From NCBI GenBank assembly GCA_037975125.1, contig CM075857.1, positions 21,595,322-21,659,321 of the forward strand: a stretch of 64,000 nucleotides of DNA, read 5' to 3'. The notes under the pieces were generated by a model that worked only from the letters and a program-made list of their open reading frames with translations, had not been told where the DNA came from and ran no database searches. Made by a program: the position numbers and the translations under genes. Of this stretch, positions 38,096 through 51,577 are shown one piece after another. Origin of the DNA: Latrodectus hesperus. Lineage: Eukaryota; Arthropoda; Arachnida; Araneae; Theridiidae. The stretch's first letter is position 1, and every line of letters begins with the position of its first letter.

Positions 38096-39130
38096 TTATG
38101 AATACATTTTCGATTATTTGTCTTAGTTATTTAGAAACAAAATATGTCCTTAAGATAAGTATTCTTGCAAAGATAAAATTGCTTGATATTTTTAAAGCAT
38201 ATTTTATTTTGAATTAAATCAATTAGAAATTTATTTTACTTATTTTGACTCCAATAACTTTTATTTTTACGGAAATCATAATGTTGTTGAAACTTTTGCT
38301 TTTCATTTTAAGAAATTAGAATTTCTAGATATTGTTAGGCAGTACTTACATTTATATTGCAGTCGTAGATTTATAAAATGAGAATTCCACTTTTCAAAAT
38401 CTTCACATGGGTATATGGTGCAAAAAAATGCAACTTTCAAGCAACAAGATCTGGAAATCAGCAATTTTATATAATAAAATAATAGAGTTAAAAAAATTTT
38501 AAAAAAATTTAAAGTTTTAGAAGATTAGAATTTAATGAAAACTTACACATGATGTGAGTTTTTGCGTAAGCTGTTTGTATCTCGGAAAATATAAAAAAAT
38601 TGATTTTTTTCTAGAAAAGTTATTTATTCAGGGGTATTAACCTTCTAATGCATATAGTAGTCATAAATGCGGAATGTAAATTTAATTTGAGTGTAAACAC
38701 TCACATCATACACCAACAAGTCTGTTTCTTCTGAATAATATTGCGACATATCAGTAGTTCAACCAGCTGTCGCTAAGTATCTCATATTCACTTCATTAGA
38801 TATCTTTGTATGAGATATATCATACGAAGAAACCTGTGCCGTAGTATGAAATTTTAAAACAATATTTTAAGACTTTAATTAATGGATGTTCTTGATTAAA
38901 ACAGTCACATCATAGTTCTTAATTGAAAATTATAATTGTAGATGAAATATGCCTGTGTAGTTGATACTTGCTCAACTACATATGGAGTTTGCAATATATG
39001 AGACGGATTATAGATGATAAATTTGACGACAGAACTAGTTGCCCTTCAGTAACGTCTTAATTCATGGAAAAATAGTTTACGTTACATGTGTTTTTTTCTT
39101 CAAATTTTTGTATGTTTTATTTATTTTGGC
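38096..39130. other. AT-rich intergenic DNA
   Basis: Somewhat less AT-biased patch at about 38690-38850 without recognisable motif. No gene seen. Confidence 0.45.
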
Positions 39131-39388
<258 letters not shown>

Positions 39389-39392
<4 letters not shown>

Positions 39393-42328
39393 TGATCAAA
39401 AATACCTCAATCATAATTTGAAATAAATGTAAGGATATGTTCAAAACTTATATGTTTGGAAATACATTCAGCTTAATAAAAAAAATACCAAAATATAAAT
39501 AATCGAAAAATGTTTAATGAAAGAAAAAAATGCTAAAAGAAGAACAATAAAGCAAATAGATAAGGCTATTAATATATAGTAAACACATAGATCATACAAC
39601 CGATAAACAAAACAATTTAAAACACTAAGTTTAATGTTCGAATCATTTAAAACAACATACAAAATAAAAAGAAAGTGAAAAAAACACAATAAATCAAATA
39701 AAAAGAATTTATTTAAATATTATTTCGTAAACTGTTACTGATTCTCAGATTATATGGATAGTCGAGAACCGTAAACCATATCTTGAATTTGTTTTTTCTC
39801 ATAAAATCAATAATATCTCATCATACGCGCGACTTAAAAGATCTATTCCTCAGTACTTTTGGCGTCATGCTCTTTTATTTTTATTATTTTCATCAATAAT
39901 TAAATATTGATTTAACTTTTTTGCTAAGATCTTTGCAAAATTTTGTGTATACAAAATATGCAAATATGCAAAGCGAAAAAATTTATTTAGAGTTTAATGG
40001 TATTATTCTAGGTTGAGAAAGTTCTCAAGTCTTTTAGCAAATTTAGTTTTACACTTTTACAAAAAATATTTCGTTATTCAGATGCCTTATGCTTACATAT
40101 ATATTGAAGAATTTATAATGCTTAATTTTTTGGAATTTGATAAAATGTATAAAAATATCTATCCTGAACTGAAAAATTAAAATTAATGTAAGCAAATAAC
40201 GATAATTTAAAAATTGAATTTTAAGATATTTTGGTTACAGTAAAAGTAAACTATGCATATACTTGCATTTAAGATAAAACTAATAATTTTAATTTAAAAA
40301 CAAATAACTTATTTTTTAGAATTACAATATTTCTAATAAAATTTATAAAAAATGTTAATTTTAATCAATTAAACAAAATTTATATTATTTTTAATAATTT
40401 TAATAACATCAACAAGCAAATAAAAAGATTGGCTAAAATTTTAAATTAATAATAATATTCAAATTAATTTTATTAATTACTATTTGGCATTTAATAAAAT
40501 TTGTAGAGCATTGCTTGTAAGAGGGAAGTAAGCCGTAGTTACAAACTAAATAAGGGTCATCCAAGCCTTGTTGGTCTTATGAGAAGCTTGAAATGCGATT
40601 AGTGTTTACATTTAGTTTTTCAATTTATGTATTTATTTTTATCTTTATGAATTTATTTTGCAGTTTTGCAGGTTTGGAATTACGATTTTATTTTGGCAAC
40701 AATAAATTTGATATTTTATCTTGGCAGTTAGGAATTTCTTCACTTTATTTACTCTCGTGTTATAATCTTCAATTGAAAAAAACTGTATGGCTTCAGGATA
40801 TAGTAGTTTCATTTATACTTTTGTCTTAGGCCATTGCAAAAAAGTCAAATTTTATGTGAATGTGGTCAACAACCCCTGATGAAGGTACTTCATTTGATTT
40901 GATTTATTGTGTTTTCTTCATTTTCTTTTTATTTTGTATTTACTTTATTTTCTGTGAGATATATAATATAAAAAAAGATTGGGGTTATCACACTCTTATA
41001 AATTCCATTCAAACGAAATTAAATTTCTTTTCTTCTTCAGCTTAAAACTCAACTAATCTTAAAGGATTAAATTTTAAAAGCTAAAAAAGTGTATCTAATC
41101 TAATCAGAAAAATCTCCTTTTCATTAGATCTAACACCAAAACGGAAATTGAGAAATTTATTTAAGATCTTAAACGAATTACATAAACTTAGAATCTAATT
41201 CTTTTGTTGAAAACTATCTGTTACCTTAATAGTTTATGCTTATTTTAATTTAAAGTATAAGATCCCTTATTTTCATTATTGTTTTTATTAAATATTATAT
41301 TTGTAATTATTTAAAATTTTCCTTTATTAATATTTAAGAATTATCATTTTAAACTATTCACATACATAAATCCAGAATCTAATTCGGTTTATAATTATGA
41401 AACAAAAAGTAAATATATAAAAATATAATGAAAATGAGTTTTTAAAAATACATCGATTTTTTTTCTTCCTTCTAATTTCGCAAAACGTGATAAAATCTCA
41501 TAAGAAATAAATTTTCATTAACACTTTCTTCTCATAAGAGATAGATTTTTTTCATAGATATATAAACTCTCATATGGTATAGATTACCATTACTACATTT
41601 TTTTGGAAAATATCTAAAACATATAAGTAATATTTTTTTAATTTACAAAGATTTATACATCATCAATTACAAATAGTTTATTTTATTCATTTCTAAACTT
41701 TCAATCTTACACCATTAAATATATTTTGACATAGATAATTAAATGTTGTAAGGAAAATATTTATCAGTGCATTCATAATTCTTTAAATTTTGAATTGAAT
41801 AGAAAGGCACTGAAAAAAATTTGAATCATACTACAATAAAAAATTAGATTAATATTTTTGCTTACATTCTTCTGATGTCAAAAATCCACGAATAATTATA
41901 CAGGTTAAAAGTGAGGATAGAATGTTATTATCGGGGATGATATATTACATTGTTTAACGAGTAGTATTGTTTATAATAAGTTACTTGTTTTAAGTAAAAT
42001 ATTTTTCCGAATATTTTCAGAATAAATATACTTTTCCGTTTTCGCTTTCAAATATTATTCTCAGTATGATAATAAAATATTTTAAGAGTGCAATCATTTC
42101 ATTTTCAAATTAGAGCATTATAATATTTATGTAGTATCTCTGCATAGTAAATTTAATATTCAAAGGGAAAAGAAAGCCTATTTAATTAAATAACTAAGTC
42201 TACAGTAATTTTTAAAATATCTCTATAAGAATGTTCATTAAAGAAATATTACTCTGGTATAAATATGCTGGTATACCAGCAGCATTACATATAGTGGCTG
42301 AGAGACTAACATATATGTTCAGAAACTT

Positions 42329-42330
<2 letters not shown>
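39389..42330. other. AT-rich intergenic DNA
   Basis: About 2.9 kb. A slightly GC-richer patch at 40510-40880 contains two short frames (78 and 61 codons) with hydrophobic AT-codon composition and no family signature. No RNA gene or element end recognised. Confidence 0.5.

Positions 42331-42411
<81 letters not shown>
42331..42411. repeat. (TA)n microsatellite
   Basis: Uninterrupted TA tract of about 80 bp. Confidence 0.95.
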
Positions 42412-42414
<3 letters not shown>

Positions 42415-44867
42415 GAATGTATTAAAAGTGTACTAATATTTCATTTTTTAGCTTTTTAGCTATTTCAATAATAAAAAATTTTAAACAATAATTTTATTAA
42501 ATTTGTATAAACTTTTTCAGTGAATAAGGTCATGTTACTTGTCTGCTTTAAATGAAAATAATAGTATTCATTATAACTATTTCATATTCTCAGTACCTTT
42601 GAAATGATTTTCTATTTATTTCTCTTTAATTAACATTAAAATATTGGTAAAATATTTTTATTTTTTATGCACAATTTTTTTACTGTTTGATTACAGTGTC
42701 AATTTAATGATTTACTTTTTTATATATTGTGATATACTACTGCACTCACCCACACATCCTACTTTTCTTTAAATTATTACTTTATGGTTAAAACTCAATG
42801 TTTCTTAATACAAAACGAATGACTTAATTTAAACATTTTAGCTCCAAATTGGAAAAAGTAAGATTTATTTTATGTTAAATATTTATTACAGCAAATATAT
42901 TAATTAACGTAAATCATTCTATAGAAAATATAAATTACTAGTACCTCACTGTTGTCATAAAAAAATTTCTTTTATAATACACTCTTTTCTCTAAAAAAAT
43001 TAGATTTCTAATTTCACGTACTGTTTACAAAACAAATAATACGTTATTGTATTTGTAAATAAAAAAGATATGAAATAAATTACTGTTAAAAGTCTGAAAG
43101 AACACTTGATACTTATTTCGAAACAGTTTCTTGTAGTTTAGAGCTTCAATCATCTGATTAATTGACATCTTAATTGTATCTGCCCTTCAAAATATCAGTC
43201 ATTAAGAAAGAAGATCTTTAAATCAATAAATTGGATTTTCCATATCAATATATAACGACGGTTTTGGCTTAAGTAAAAAGAGAATTCATTCAAGAGAATG
43301 GGAAAAGGGTATTCACGATAAATTCATAGATAACGATTTAAAAATATGAGATTTTCAGTTCGGTTCAATGAAGACAAATTTTACCATGGAACTCATTTTA
43401 TCTTTTCAATCTGAAATATGCCCTTTCTTCTAAACTGATTTTCAAATAATCGTATGTATTACATTGTACAATATAAGTTTTAATATTAGAAATTTTTTGC
43501 TAAAACTTAATTCATGTTTTATATGAATTTTGAAATAAAAAATATAAAGTAGCAATGTTTTATGCTTGACTTACGTAAAATTGCGAATATTTTTAATCTT
43601 GCGTAAAATAAAATTATTTTATATTTTTGAGAATATTAGCATAAACAATTCGTTAAAATACCAAATTCAATATAGATTAACTTATTTGATATTTTAATAC
43701 AACATTTAAAAATTAAAGATAATTTTAAAATATCAATTAAATCGCATGTAAATTTAATAATAAATTTTATTTCTTAACTCTAATTTATAATTCTTAAAAC
43801 ATTCGGATTATATTATGATTTTTGTTTTTTTATTTTTAAATATGAGTAAGCATCTACCAAGTAAAGAGCATTATGTAGCATGTATAAGATCTTTATCCAA
43901 ACATTTACAAAATAGAGATGAAATTTACGTAACATAAAAGACAATGTTTACTTACAAAAATCCACAAGAATGTATGAATTATGCAAACATAAAAAATTTT
44001 GATATTATTTTAAAACAAACTATTATGTTGTACAAAAACGAATAGAATCAACTTCTTAAAATTCGCATTTGTGATTCGAGTTTTTATTTCACGATAAAAA
44101 GCCCCTAAGATAAAATATGTTCTGAAATCAGTGAAAATACACCAAATTTTATTTCATTTATGCAATACATACACAAAATGAAATTACTTTTTATGCGAAA
44201 ATTTCTGTAGGCGTCAAATCTTAGTATAAAAATTATATAATTTTAATTCTGAAAATTATATATATATATATAACGACCTTACAAGAAATTTAACATTTGC
44301 TCTTCATTTTACAATTTCACTTTTTAAAATTGTACATTCTCACAATCTCAAAAAATTTAACATCTTCTCTTCATATAAAAACTATTTTTTGAAAAGCTTT
44401 AAAGAATTTAAAGTATAATTTTTTAATTTACATAGGTGATAAAATTATTAAAGTTAAAAGCTAAATAGAAAATATAATGTGGTTCCTCGTAATAAAAACA
44501 AACATCTATTTATTGCCTTCCCATAAGAGATATTTTTTAACTTACGCCTTAAAAAAACATATTAAGATTTGATGAACCAAGAAATGATTTATTTGTCTGA
44601 CAATGTCATAAGAGGTTTTCTAAAAAGTTAAAAAATGAAAAGATTGATATGCTTTCCTGTTGTTTACATTTAAAATCGAAAAAGTTTTCCCAAAATATCA
44701 GAATGGAATTTCATCTTTATTTTAACAGCATTGATTTCTTTAATTTTAGTTTAACCTTTATATTTGTTTTAAGAAAGGAATTTGAATTTCAATATTTATT
44801 GCAACTATCTCTTATAATGCACAAGTTTTTACTTAAGAGAATGTTCACTTCTTTATTATCTATATTC
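42412..44867. other. AT-rich intergenic DNA
   Basis: No gene recognised. A short TA run lies at about 44256-44272. Confidence 0.5.
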
Positions 44868-45200
44868 TTATAATATGCCGACCGATGGCTGAAAGGTTAG
44901 CGCTCCTGACTCCTGAGTTGTGGATCCTGGATTGAATCCCTGTTCCAGCATGGATGTTACTTTCTTTCTCTGTTCTGTCTGTGTTCTTTCTGTCATTTCT
45001 TCTGTATGATGTATGAATGTGGCCCACCCTATAAACGGATTTGTGGTGGTATGGTGCGGGCAACGCTACATGCCTCCGTGACTTGGTTCACAGGTGCCCG
45101 CTGGGTAACGACAAATGAGCAGCAGTTTCTGGCCTTGTTGTGGCATAGGGTTCATCACCCAAGTATCCCTCGTTGGCAAAAAAATATGTTTTTATAATAT
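44868..45200 (+). mobile_element. tRNA-derived SINE, copy C, with 9-bp target duplication
   Basis: Plus-strand SINE body 44877-45191. An A-box-like GATGGCTGAAAGGTTAGCGC and a B-box-like GGATTGAATCCC (near 44930) form the tRNA-like head. The unit AGCATGGATGTTACTTTCT follows, shared with copy D at 57461. ACCCTATAAACGG is shared with copy A. Direct repeats TTATAATAT at 44868-44876 and 45192-45200 look like the target duplication. The tail is A-rich. Confidence 0.82.
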
Positions 45201-46490
45201 TTGCAAAAATATTTAATTGCATGTAATCAATAGATTTTTTAAGGAATAATGCTGCAGGAAAAGGTTCTTATTTTTACTCTAATAGCTGATTATTTGAATT
45301 ATTTGATGAAAATTATTTTTAATTAAAAGTTTATATTTAAATTGCTAAATGTAAATGAATCAAAGAAATAATTATTAATATATGGGCTACATATAAGGGT
45401 ATTAATAAAGAAATATTTTTTCCTAAACTAATTTTGAAATGCAAATTACCCGTTTTGTCATATTTAATTAATAAATTAAAAATTGCCATCGTTTTATGTA
45501 AACATAAAATTACTATAGTATTTTAGAAAAAATAAATTGAAAACTGCTGAATCATCTTTATCATTTTAGTGAATAGGACGAGATAACATTTCTGCAATGG
45601 CTAGTGAAATAATTTATTCTCTTCTTTAACAAGTTGATTTACCAAATGCAATGGATTTTAAAGTAATCGTATCATATTAACTTCAAATTTACTGCCCATT
45701 TAAATAGTTAAACATATTATCATGGAAAATAATTGGAATTTTACATGTATCTACTAATAATATTAAAGATAAGAAAATATATTAATTATTATTATTAGTT
45801 TAAAGCCCTTTATATATTTGATATTCTACATTTCTGTATATATTTAATCAATAAATTTTAAATGAAAATGTTAAGCAGTTTAATTATACTACATTGAGAT
45901 TTTATATTTAATTTATGTATTTGGTTATTTTTTTAATTAACTATCAATTATAGTTTTTACGAAAAAGAAACGAAATCTTATAACACATAAATTGTGCTTC
46001 TGTTCCAAGCAATTTTTGATTTATTTATAAGAAAACAGAACTCATCTCCTAATAAGAGCAATTTCTTGTCTTCCAAATGACATGAGACTTCTCTTATTAG
46101 GAGATTGTATTTTTTCTATCGGTCATCAATAAATATATGGCATCACGTAAAGAATCTTCTGATCTTCATAAAAGTAAATTATTTGTTATTCGGTACTATC
46201 AAGATCTCAAATTGAATAAAATAATTTCGACTAGGAAAAATCATAATTATACTACTTTATAAAATTTAATTGATATTTCTATTAAATACATAAATTTGAT
46301 GTATAAAAACATCCTATTTAACATTTTATTATTATTTTTCGTAAGAACATTGAAAAGTTGCATTTAATGGTTTCAAGCAGATGTCTTTTTTTACCTTTTA
46401 ATAGCATTTTTAGTTTTTCATTCATATGAGAATTGTTCTCTATGTAGATATTAGTTTTAGTAAATAATGTAAAAAAAGAAGACCTTAGTA
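45201..46490. other. AT-rich intergenic DNA with a 60-bp hairpin
   Basis: No gene recognised; the hairpin at 46045-46104 is listed separately. Confidence 0.5.
46045..46104. repeat. hairpin with perfect 14-bp arms
   Basis: TCTCCTAATAAGAG (46045-46058) and its exact complement (46091-46104) are separated by 32 nt. It could be a small RNA hairpin or a foldback remnant. Confidence 0.75.
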
Positions 46491-46502
46491 TGTAGAGCTG
46501 GT

Positions 46503-46630
46503 TTTTATTTTAGATTTAGCGCTTGGTATAAAGGCCTTAGATACATAGGTATAGAAGGTAATGAAAATGCTTACGAGTTTACATAAAAAGATCCTATTCT
46601 GGTAAAATTTATCTAGATCCTTACTTTGGC
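46503..46630 (+). pseudogene. relic of a LINE RNase H domain
   Basis: A short + strand reading contains YIGIEGNENAYEFT, clearly derived from the H(V/I)GIEGNE-x-ADE motif at the end of LINE RNase H domains. Stops follow immediately, and neither a tail nor a target duplication is identifiable. The next 200 bp may be further decayed LINE sequence. Confidence 0.6.
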
Positions 46631-46859
46631 ATCAATTTAAGAAGTATCAAAAGAGTTTTTCTTAAATGAGAAAAACAGAAATCCTGGCTTGTATGTTCTG
46701 GATAGCCTCGTTCTAAAAGAATGATATAAACATTTCTGAAATGCATACATAACCAAAACGGGAGATATAAACAATTGAGTAATTTTTTCTGTGGATTACT
46801 ATTCCAAAAATTAAGGAATGAATTGTCATACTGCATATGAATAGAATGTTTTCAACAAA

Positions 46860-48076
46860 ACTTTTTGAAGAAAATGCCTTGAGAATGCAAAAATAGATTG
46901 CACATAAGTGTGGTGCCTCAACAGTTATTTAATTGAACACTTTAAGAACTTTTGATACAAAGAAACTACACTTCAGCTCCAATAGTTACTTATCTGTGTT
47001 TATAAATAAAGTTGGAAACATTACTAGGTGGCGCTAGATCAATTTAGATTTGTAACTTGGTACAAAATACTTTAGCAGAGTCACCTTGACTTTAAAACAA
47101 AGTTAAGAAATGGAAGAAATAATGCAAAATATAAGAAAATGAGTACCAATATTAAGAATATGAGTTTGAAATTACATTATAATCCTAATAATATGGTAAA
47201 AAACAAACTTACTAAAATAAAAGGAAATTTTCAAAACGAAAATCCCTAAAAAATACTAAGCAAAAAGCACTTTATAATAAGGAATTGTTTAAAAATTTAA
47301 GCACATGGCTAAAAATTTAAAAAATTTTAAAAATTCTTAAATAAATTTATAATAAATGAAGAAATAAATTTGGAAATACTAAATTGAATGCTCTAAATAT
47401 CATTAAATTAGCTATAATTATAAATATTCCATATCATGGTCCAATTTTAAAAAAAAGTAAAAGTGATACGAAATATATTTTTATTTCAATATTTATCGCC
47501 ATTATTTCAGACATATATAGTGAACTAATTAATATCGTATTATGGATTATTTAATAAAAATGATTAATAATTTCATTTAAACATTAATACTATTGTGCCT
47601 TTATATCCACATTCCACTTAAAAATCTCCAAACGATTTTCCATTAATACGGCAATAATTAATACTATCATTTGAAACATATAAAATTGATTTTCAAAATT
47701 TATGATTAGTTGTGAATAGTTTGCATTGAAAATTTTTTCCAGTCATTATTTATTTAAAATATACTCCTGATCTACTCAATTAAATCTTGTTGCACTTCTA
47801 CTCGTGTTGATAAAAATCTTATAAAGCCTGGGTAGCAGGTCTAATATATAATCTAAAGCAACATTCCGAGTAAGTTTCACAAATTATTAGTTTACATTAT
47901 AGTATATAATTGAATTCAACAACTCATTTCTACGTAAGGTACCATATTTCTAAAAATGGATAGCTTTCGTGTTACTTACAAAAAATCCAATGTCATCTTT
48001 TTAATACCTTGTACAATAAAAATTATGATATATTTCTAATTATTGCTAGTGGGATTTCCATTAATAAAGATAGTGA
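46860..48076. other. AT-rich intergenic DNA
   Basis: No gene or repeat recognised. Confidence 0.5.
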
Positions 48077-49015
48077 AATTCGAAAACAATCTGGGGCCTG
48101 AGCAGCTACCAGGCGCGTCGGCAGGTGGTGGATAGCCGAATGTCCTCTAGAAATGACAGGATAGCCTTGAATATAGAATCAGAGGCCGCGAGCCAGCTCC
48201 CGTAAACCCTGGTGTTAGGCGACCCGTGCCTAGGGCTATTTGGCACCGCATTAATGGTGTCTTAACGGAGCCTCTAGTTGCCTGGCGAACTTTTAGAGCT
48301 TTTTTACCTTGCCCAGTAACTCAGGGAATGTTGGGTGGACTGTTATATTACCTGAGCTTATTAATTGCTATCTTGTGGCTGAAAAGACACAAGAAATAAC
48401 AAACCTTTCTGCATTTGCAGGTGAAGCCTATGAAGTAGACCTTGCTGAAAAAGACAAGGGTACTCAGAGGCAATCTAGTGAAGGGGCAGCAATGAATCCT
48501 TCACAGGAGGTAGAAGTGACCTCCAAACCATATTCTTCTGGTGAAAGTCAGGAAGCTATCGCTAGCATGACTGACTCTCTGACCAGAATCATCTGTGGAT
48601 CATCAGTGAGGATTGCCTCTGAAATTCTAAGATGCTCTAGGCAGAAGATACGTTTAATCCTAGGCTTCATAACTGGGCACAATTATTTCAGAAAACACCT
48701 CCATAAAATGGGACTGTTTCAGCAAGATCCTATCTGCAGGAAATGTCACATGCAAGAGGAAACGGCCAAGCATATCATTTACGAATACGAGGCTCTTGCC
48801 CTCCCTAGATTAACTTCTTTAGGCATCATCCATACTAGAGAGTTACACCTAGACTCTATTAAAGGGTTACATCGGACTTTATTAATAAAGTGGGTGACCC
48901 AAGCAACTGGAACTAGGAAACATTGGGTTTGGAGTTAACAGTACAAAATGCTGATAAAAGCAGAGGTGCCCAATGACATACAAACCCAACTCTAAGAAGA
49001 AGAATTCGAAAACAA
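48077..49015 (+). mobile_element. short composite retroelement, copy 2 (13-bp target duplication)
   Basis: Insertion 48090-49002 (913 bp) between perfect 13-bp direct repeats AATTCGAAAACAA (48077-48089 and 49003-49015). It begins CTGGGGCCTGAGCAGC after one base and ends CTAAGAAGAAG, exactly the ends of the copy at 11022-11808. Its first 220 bp are GC-rich and appear untranslated (CCGCGAGCCAGCTCCCGTAA region). The ORF-bearing part follows. The shared 5' boundary in two independent insertions implies a defined full-length unit. Confidence 0.88.
48309..48938 (+). CDS. 209-codon ORF of composite retroelement with LINE C-terminal knuckle
   Basis: The only long open frame in the second composite element. 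Residues 1-90 (with LPELINCYLVAEKTQEITNL and an acidic, serine-rich stretch) match no family I recognise, but are conserved in the 11-kb copy. From residue 100 on the sequence is LINE-like: RIASEILRCSRQKIRLILG, TGHNYFRKHLHKMGLF, then a knuckle with C143, C146 and H155, where the fourth ligand (Cys in the other copy) is Tyr160. After GLHRT the frame differs from copy 1 by a shift. There is no reverse transcriptase or RNase H active site. It may once have been a nucleic-acid-binding tail; present coding function is doubtful. Confidence 0.55.
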   Translation: MPSNSGNVGWTVILPELINCYLVAEKTQEITNLSAFAGEAYEVDLAEKDKGTQRQSSEGAAMNPSQEVEVTSKPYSSGESQEAIASMTDSLTRIICGSSVRIASEILRCSRQKIRLILGFITGHNYFRKHLHKMGLFQQDPICRKCHMQEETAKHIIYEYEALALPRLTSLGIIHTRELHLDSIKGLHRTLLIKWVTQATGTRKHWVWS

Positions 49016-51423
49016 AAACTAATTTTACAATAAAAAATTAAATATAAAATAACAGATGTGAATTGTAAATAATATTTCCTTTTTTCATCTTAGCAATTTT
49101 TTTATTTATTTTAAGATAACTTAAATACATGTTCAGAAATCTATTGAAATGTTTTATTTGTTAAAAACAGTTTTTCAATACATTAATAAATTAAATTATA
49201 TTGATTACAATGAAAATATTAATGAACTCATTAATCAGCAGTTAGCTCTTAGATATTAATTTTTCCCTAGTTCAATACTTGCTTAGAAGTGAATGCTAAA
49301 AATGGTCTATAATCCCGTTTGAATCACATTTTTCTTGGGTAAACAGAATTATTTTACCTACCCCTAATAAGAGGTACTTAAATTAATTATCTTGATTTAT
49401 TTGCATGATTTAATACAATTAAGAATATTACTTTTATATGAAACATCTATATCTGCAATTTATTTCCTGACATATTTCATATTTTCGCGATATAGTTTTT
49501 TGAATACTGTATTTCAGATAACACAGTTCTAGATATATGGGAATAGTTGTGATTAAAAAGTAATTTCTATTGAATTTCTTATTTTCTTTCAAATAAATAA
49601 TTGAATCAGAAATGTAAAAAATAAATTTTTAATAAAACTACAAAATTTCGAAATAATTACCTATAAACTAGTTAAAGTTATAACAAGCACATTTATCAAC
49701 CTTATTTTGTAAAGTTTATAAACTTTATTTTATAAAATGTTATTACAAATAAAAGTCTATGCATTTAAACAGTGATATGTTAATGTGTGATAAATTATTT
49801 TAAATTTACGTTGACTACTTTTCCCACAAGCTTGTTAACAGTTTTTCTTCATTAAGGCTATACACAAACAATTCCTGAACGGATAAATTAAAACATAAAA
49901 TTTATAATCTCAAGATAAATTAATAAACGGGACACGAAAACTCATTAGAAATAATCATAATCATAAAATTATTTCATATTATTTCATTTAATAAATCAAT
50001 ATTATTCCATATATTTATTTTACAAAAATTGTTAATTTTAAAACTTTATAGTTCAAGGAATATTTACTTCAAACTTTATGTTGTTATTTAAAATTTTATA
50101 TTATTTCTTATTTTTAAGAATCTACTTTAAGCAATATAAAACGTCTATTTAAAAATAAATTAATAATTCACTTGTATTTAATTAAAATCATTACAATAAA
50201 TATTTAATTATTCTAACTTAAGCTATATTATTAAACTATAAATATTTTAACAATTATAAAATTTATTATAAAATAAAATGTTTACTCTTGTATTTCTGTC
50301 ATTAAAAATAAATTAATCCTATTTAATTTACTGCATGCTTTTTAATCTTTAATGAACAAAACTTAGAAGAAGAGAATCTATAAAAACACTAGCTTTTTTT
50401 ATTATTTTTTAAATGTAAGAAATTATTCACTGGATCTTAAAGAAGTTAATAAATGATGACTTTTTTAGGTCCTGGAAAAAATAATTGCATATTAATTACT
50501 CTAAGGCTATTTTATGAAAAAAGAAAACTTTTTTCTGAAAACGTTATCCTTAAAAGTAATTGAATATGTGATTCCTTTACGGAAAATATATTGCATATTT
50601 AATAAATGTGATGTTAATTTTATTTCACGTTTGTTTAAACTATCTTCAACAAAGTAAGTGTTTTTATTAAATAAGAATTTCAGATTAAGCACATATGTTT
50701 ATTTCACGAAAATCAACTATTAATAAGTAAAATGAATTTTTAAGTAAATTTTTAACAAATTGTATCAGTTAAGAATTTTAAAGTACATAACTTTTAAATA
50801 CTTTATAAAAATATCAATATTCTATTTATTTAAACTGTTAATAGTTTCAAAATTTATTGTTATAAACTTAGTTCAAAAAAATTAAATCATTTATCAATAA
50901 CTTATTTAAATGTTATTAAAATATTTAACACAAATTTGAATTTTTAAAGAATTGAAATAATAATACGAGAGTTGAATGCCTGTAGAAGTATGGATTTGGT
51001 ATACTAATTGCTAACGCAGATTGAAATGTGGCAGAGGTAATTATTTTATTATATTTTATTCTCTATTGGGGATACTATAGTGTGGCAGATGCATAATAAT
51101 ATTTTTCATCTAAAAATTAAATTTTAACCTTGAACTTCGTAATATGATTTAATACTTAATATGAATCAGAAACTTCTTTAAATTTATAAAACAAGTTTGA
51201 ATGTTATTTCACAGAAAATGCTTCATATATATGAAACAAATGATGCACAAACATTTAAAATACATGTGACCAAACTTTATTCTTAAGATGAATTATATGA
51301 TTTTGAGTTAACCATATTAATATTTTTCAAAAAGTTTTTTTTTTAAAAAAAGCAACATTGATTTAATTTATTTGCCTATTTTTAATGAACAATATTTAGC
51401 CACATCTCCATTCGCCATGCAAT
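49016..51423. other. AT-rich intergenic DNA
   Basis: About 2.4 kb with no gene or repeat recognised. Confidence 0.5.
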
Positions 51424-51577
51424 AGCACATGGATACTTTCTGAACTTTTTAGCTCATTGATACTTTCTGAGCTTTCTGAACTTTTTATCACATGGATACA
51501 TTCTGAACTTTTTAGCATATGGATACTTTTTCAACTTTCTGAACTTTTTAGCACATGGATACTTTCTGAATTTTTTT
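51424..51577. repeat. minisatellite with alternating 27- and 36-bp units
   Basis: Units start at 51424, 51451, 51487, 51514 and 51550. Lengths alternate 27, 36, 27, 36, 28. The core is AGCACATGGATACTTTCTGA followed by ACTTTTT; the 36-bp form contains an extra 9-bp CTTTCTGAA-type block. The real period is therefore a 63-bp higher-order unit. Confidence 0.85.

Noticed and set aside
40510..41045. Possible small membrane-protein genes (78 and 61 codons)
   Set aside because: Hydrophobicity follows from AT-rich codons (Phe, Leu, Ile, Tyr). No signal-peptide-plus-domain logic, splice evidence or family match was seen.
42231..42330. Short frame reading YKYAGIPAALHIVAERL before a TA tract
   Set aside because: It looks protein-like for about 25 residues, but has no upstream continuation or recognisable family and then runs into microsatellite.
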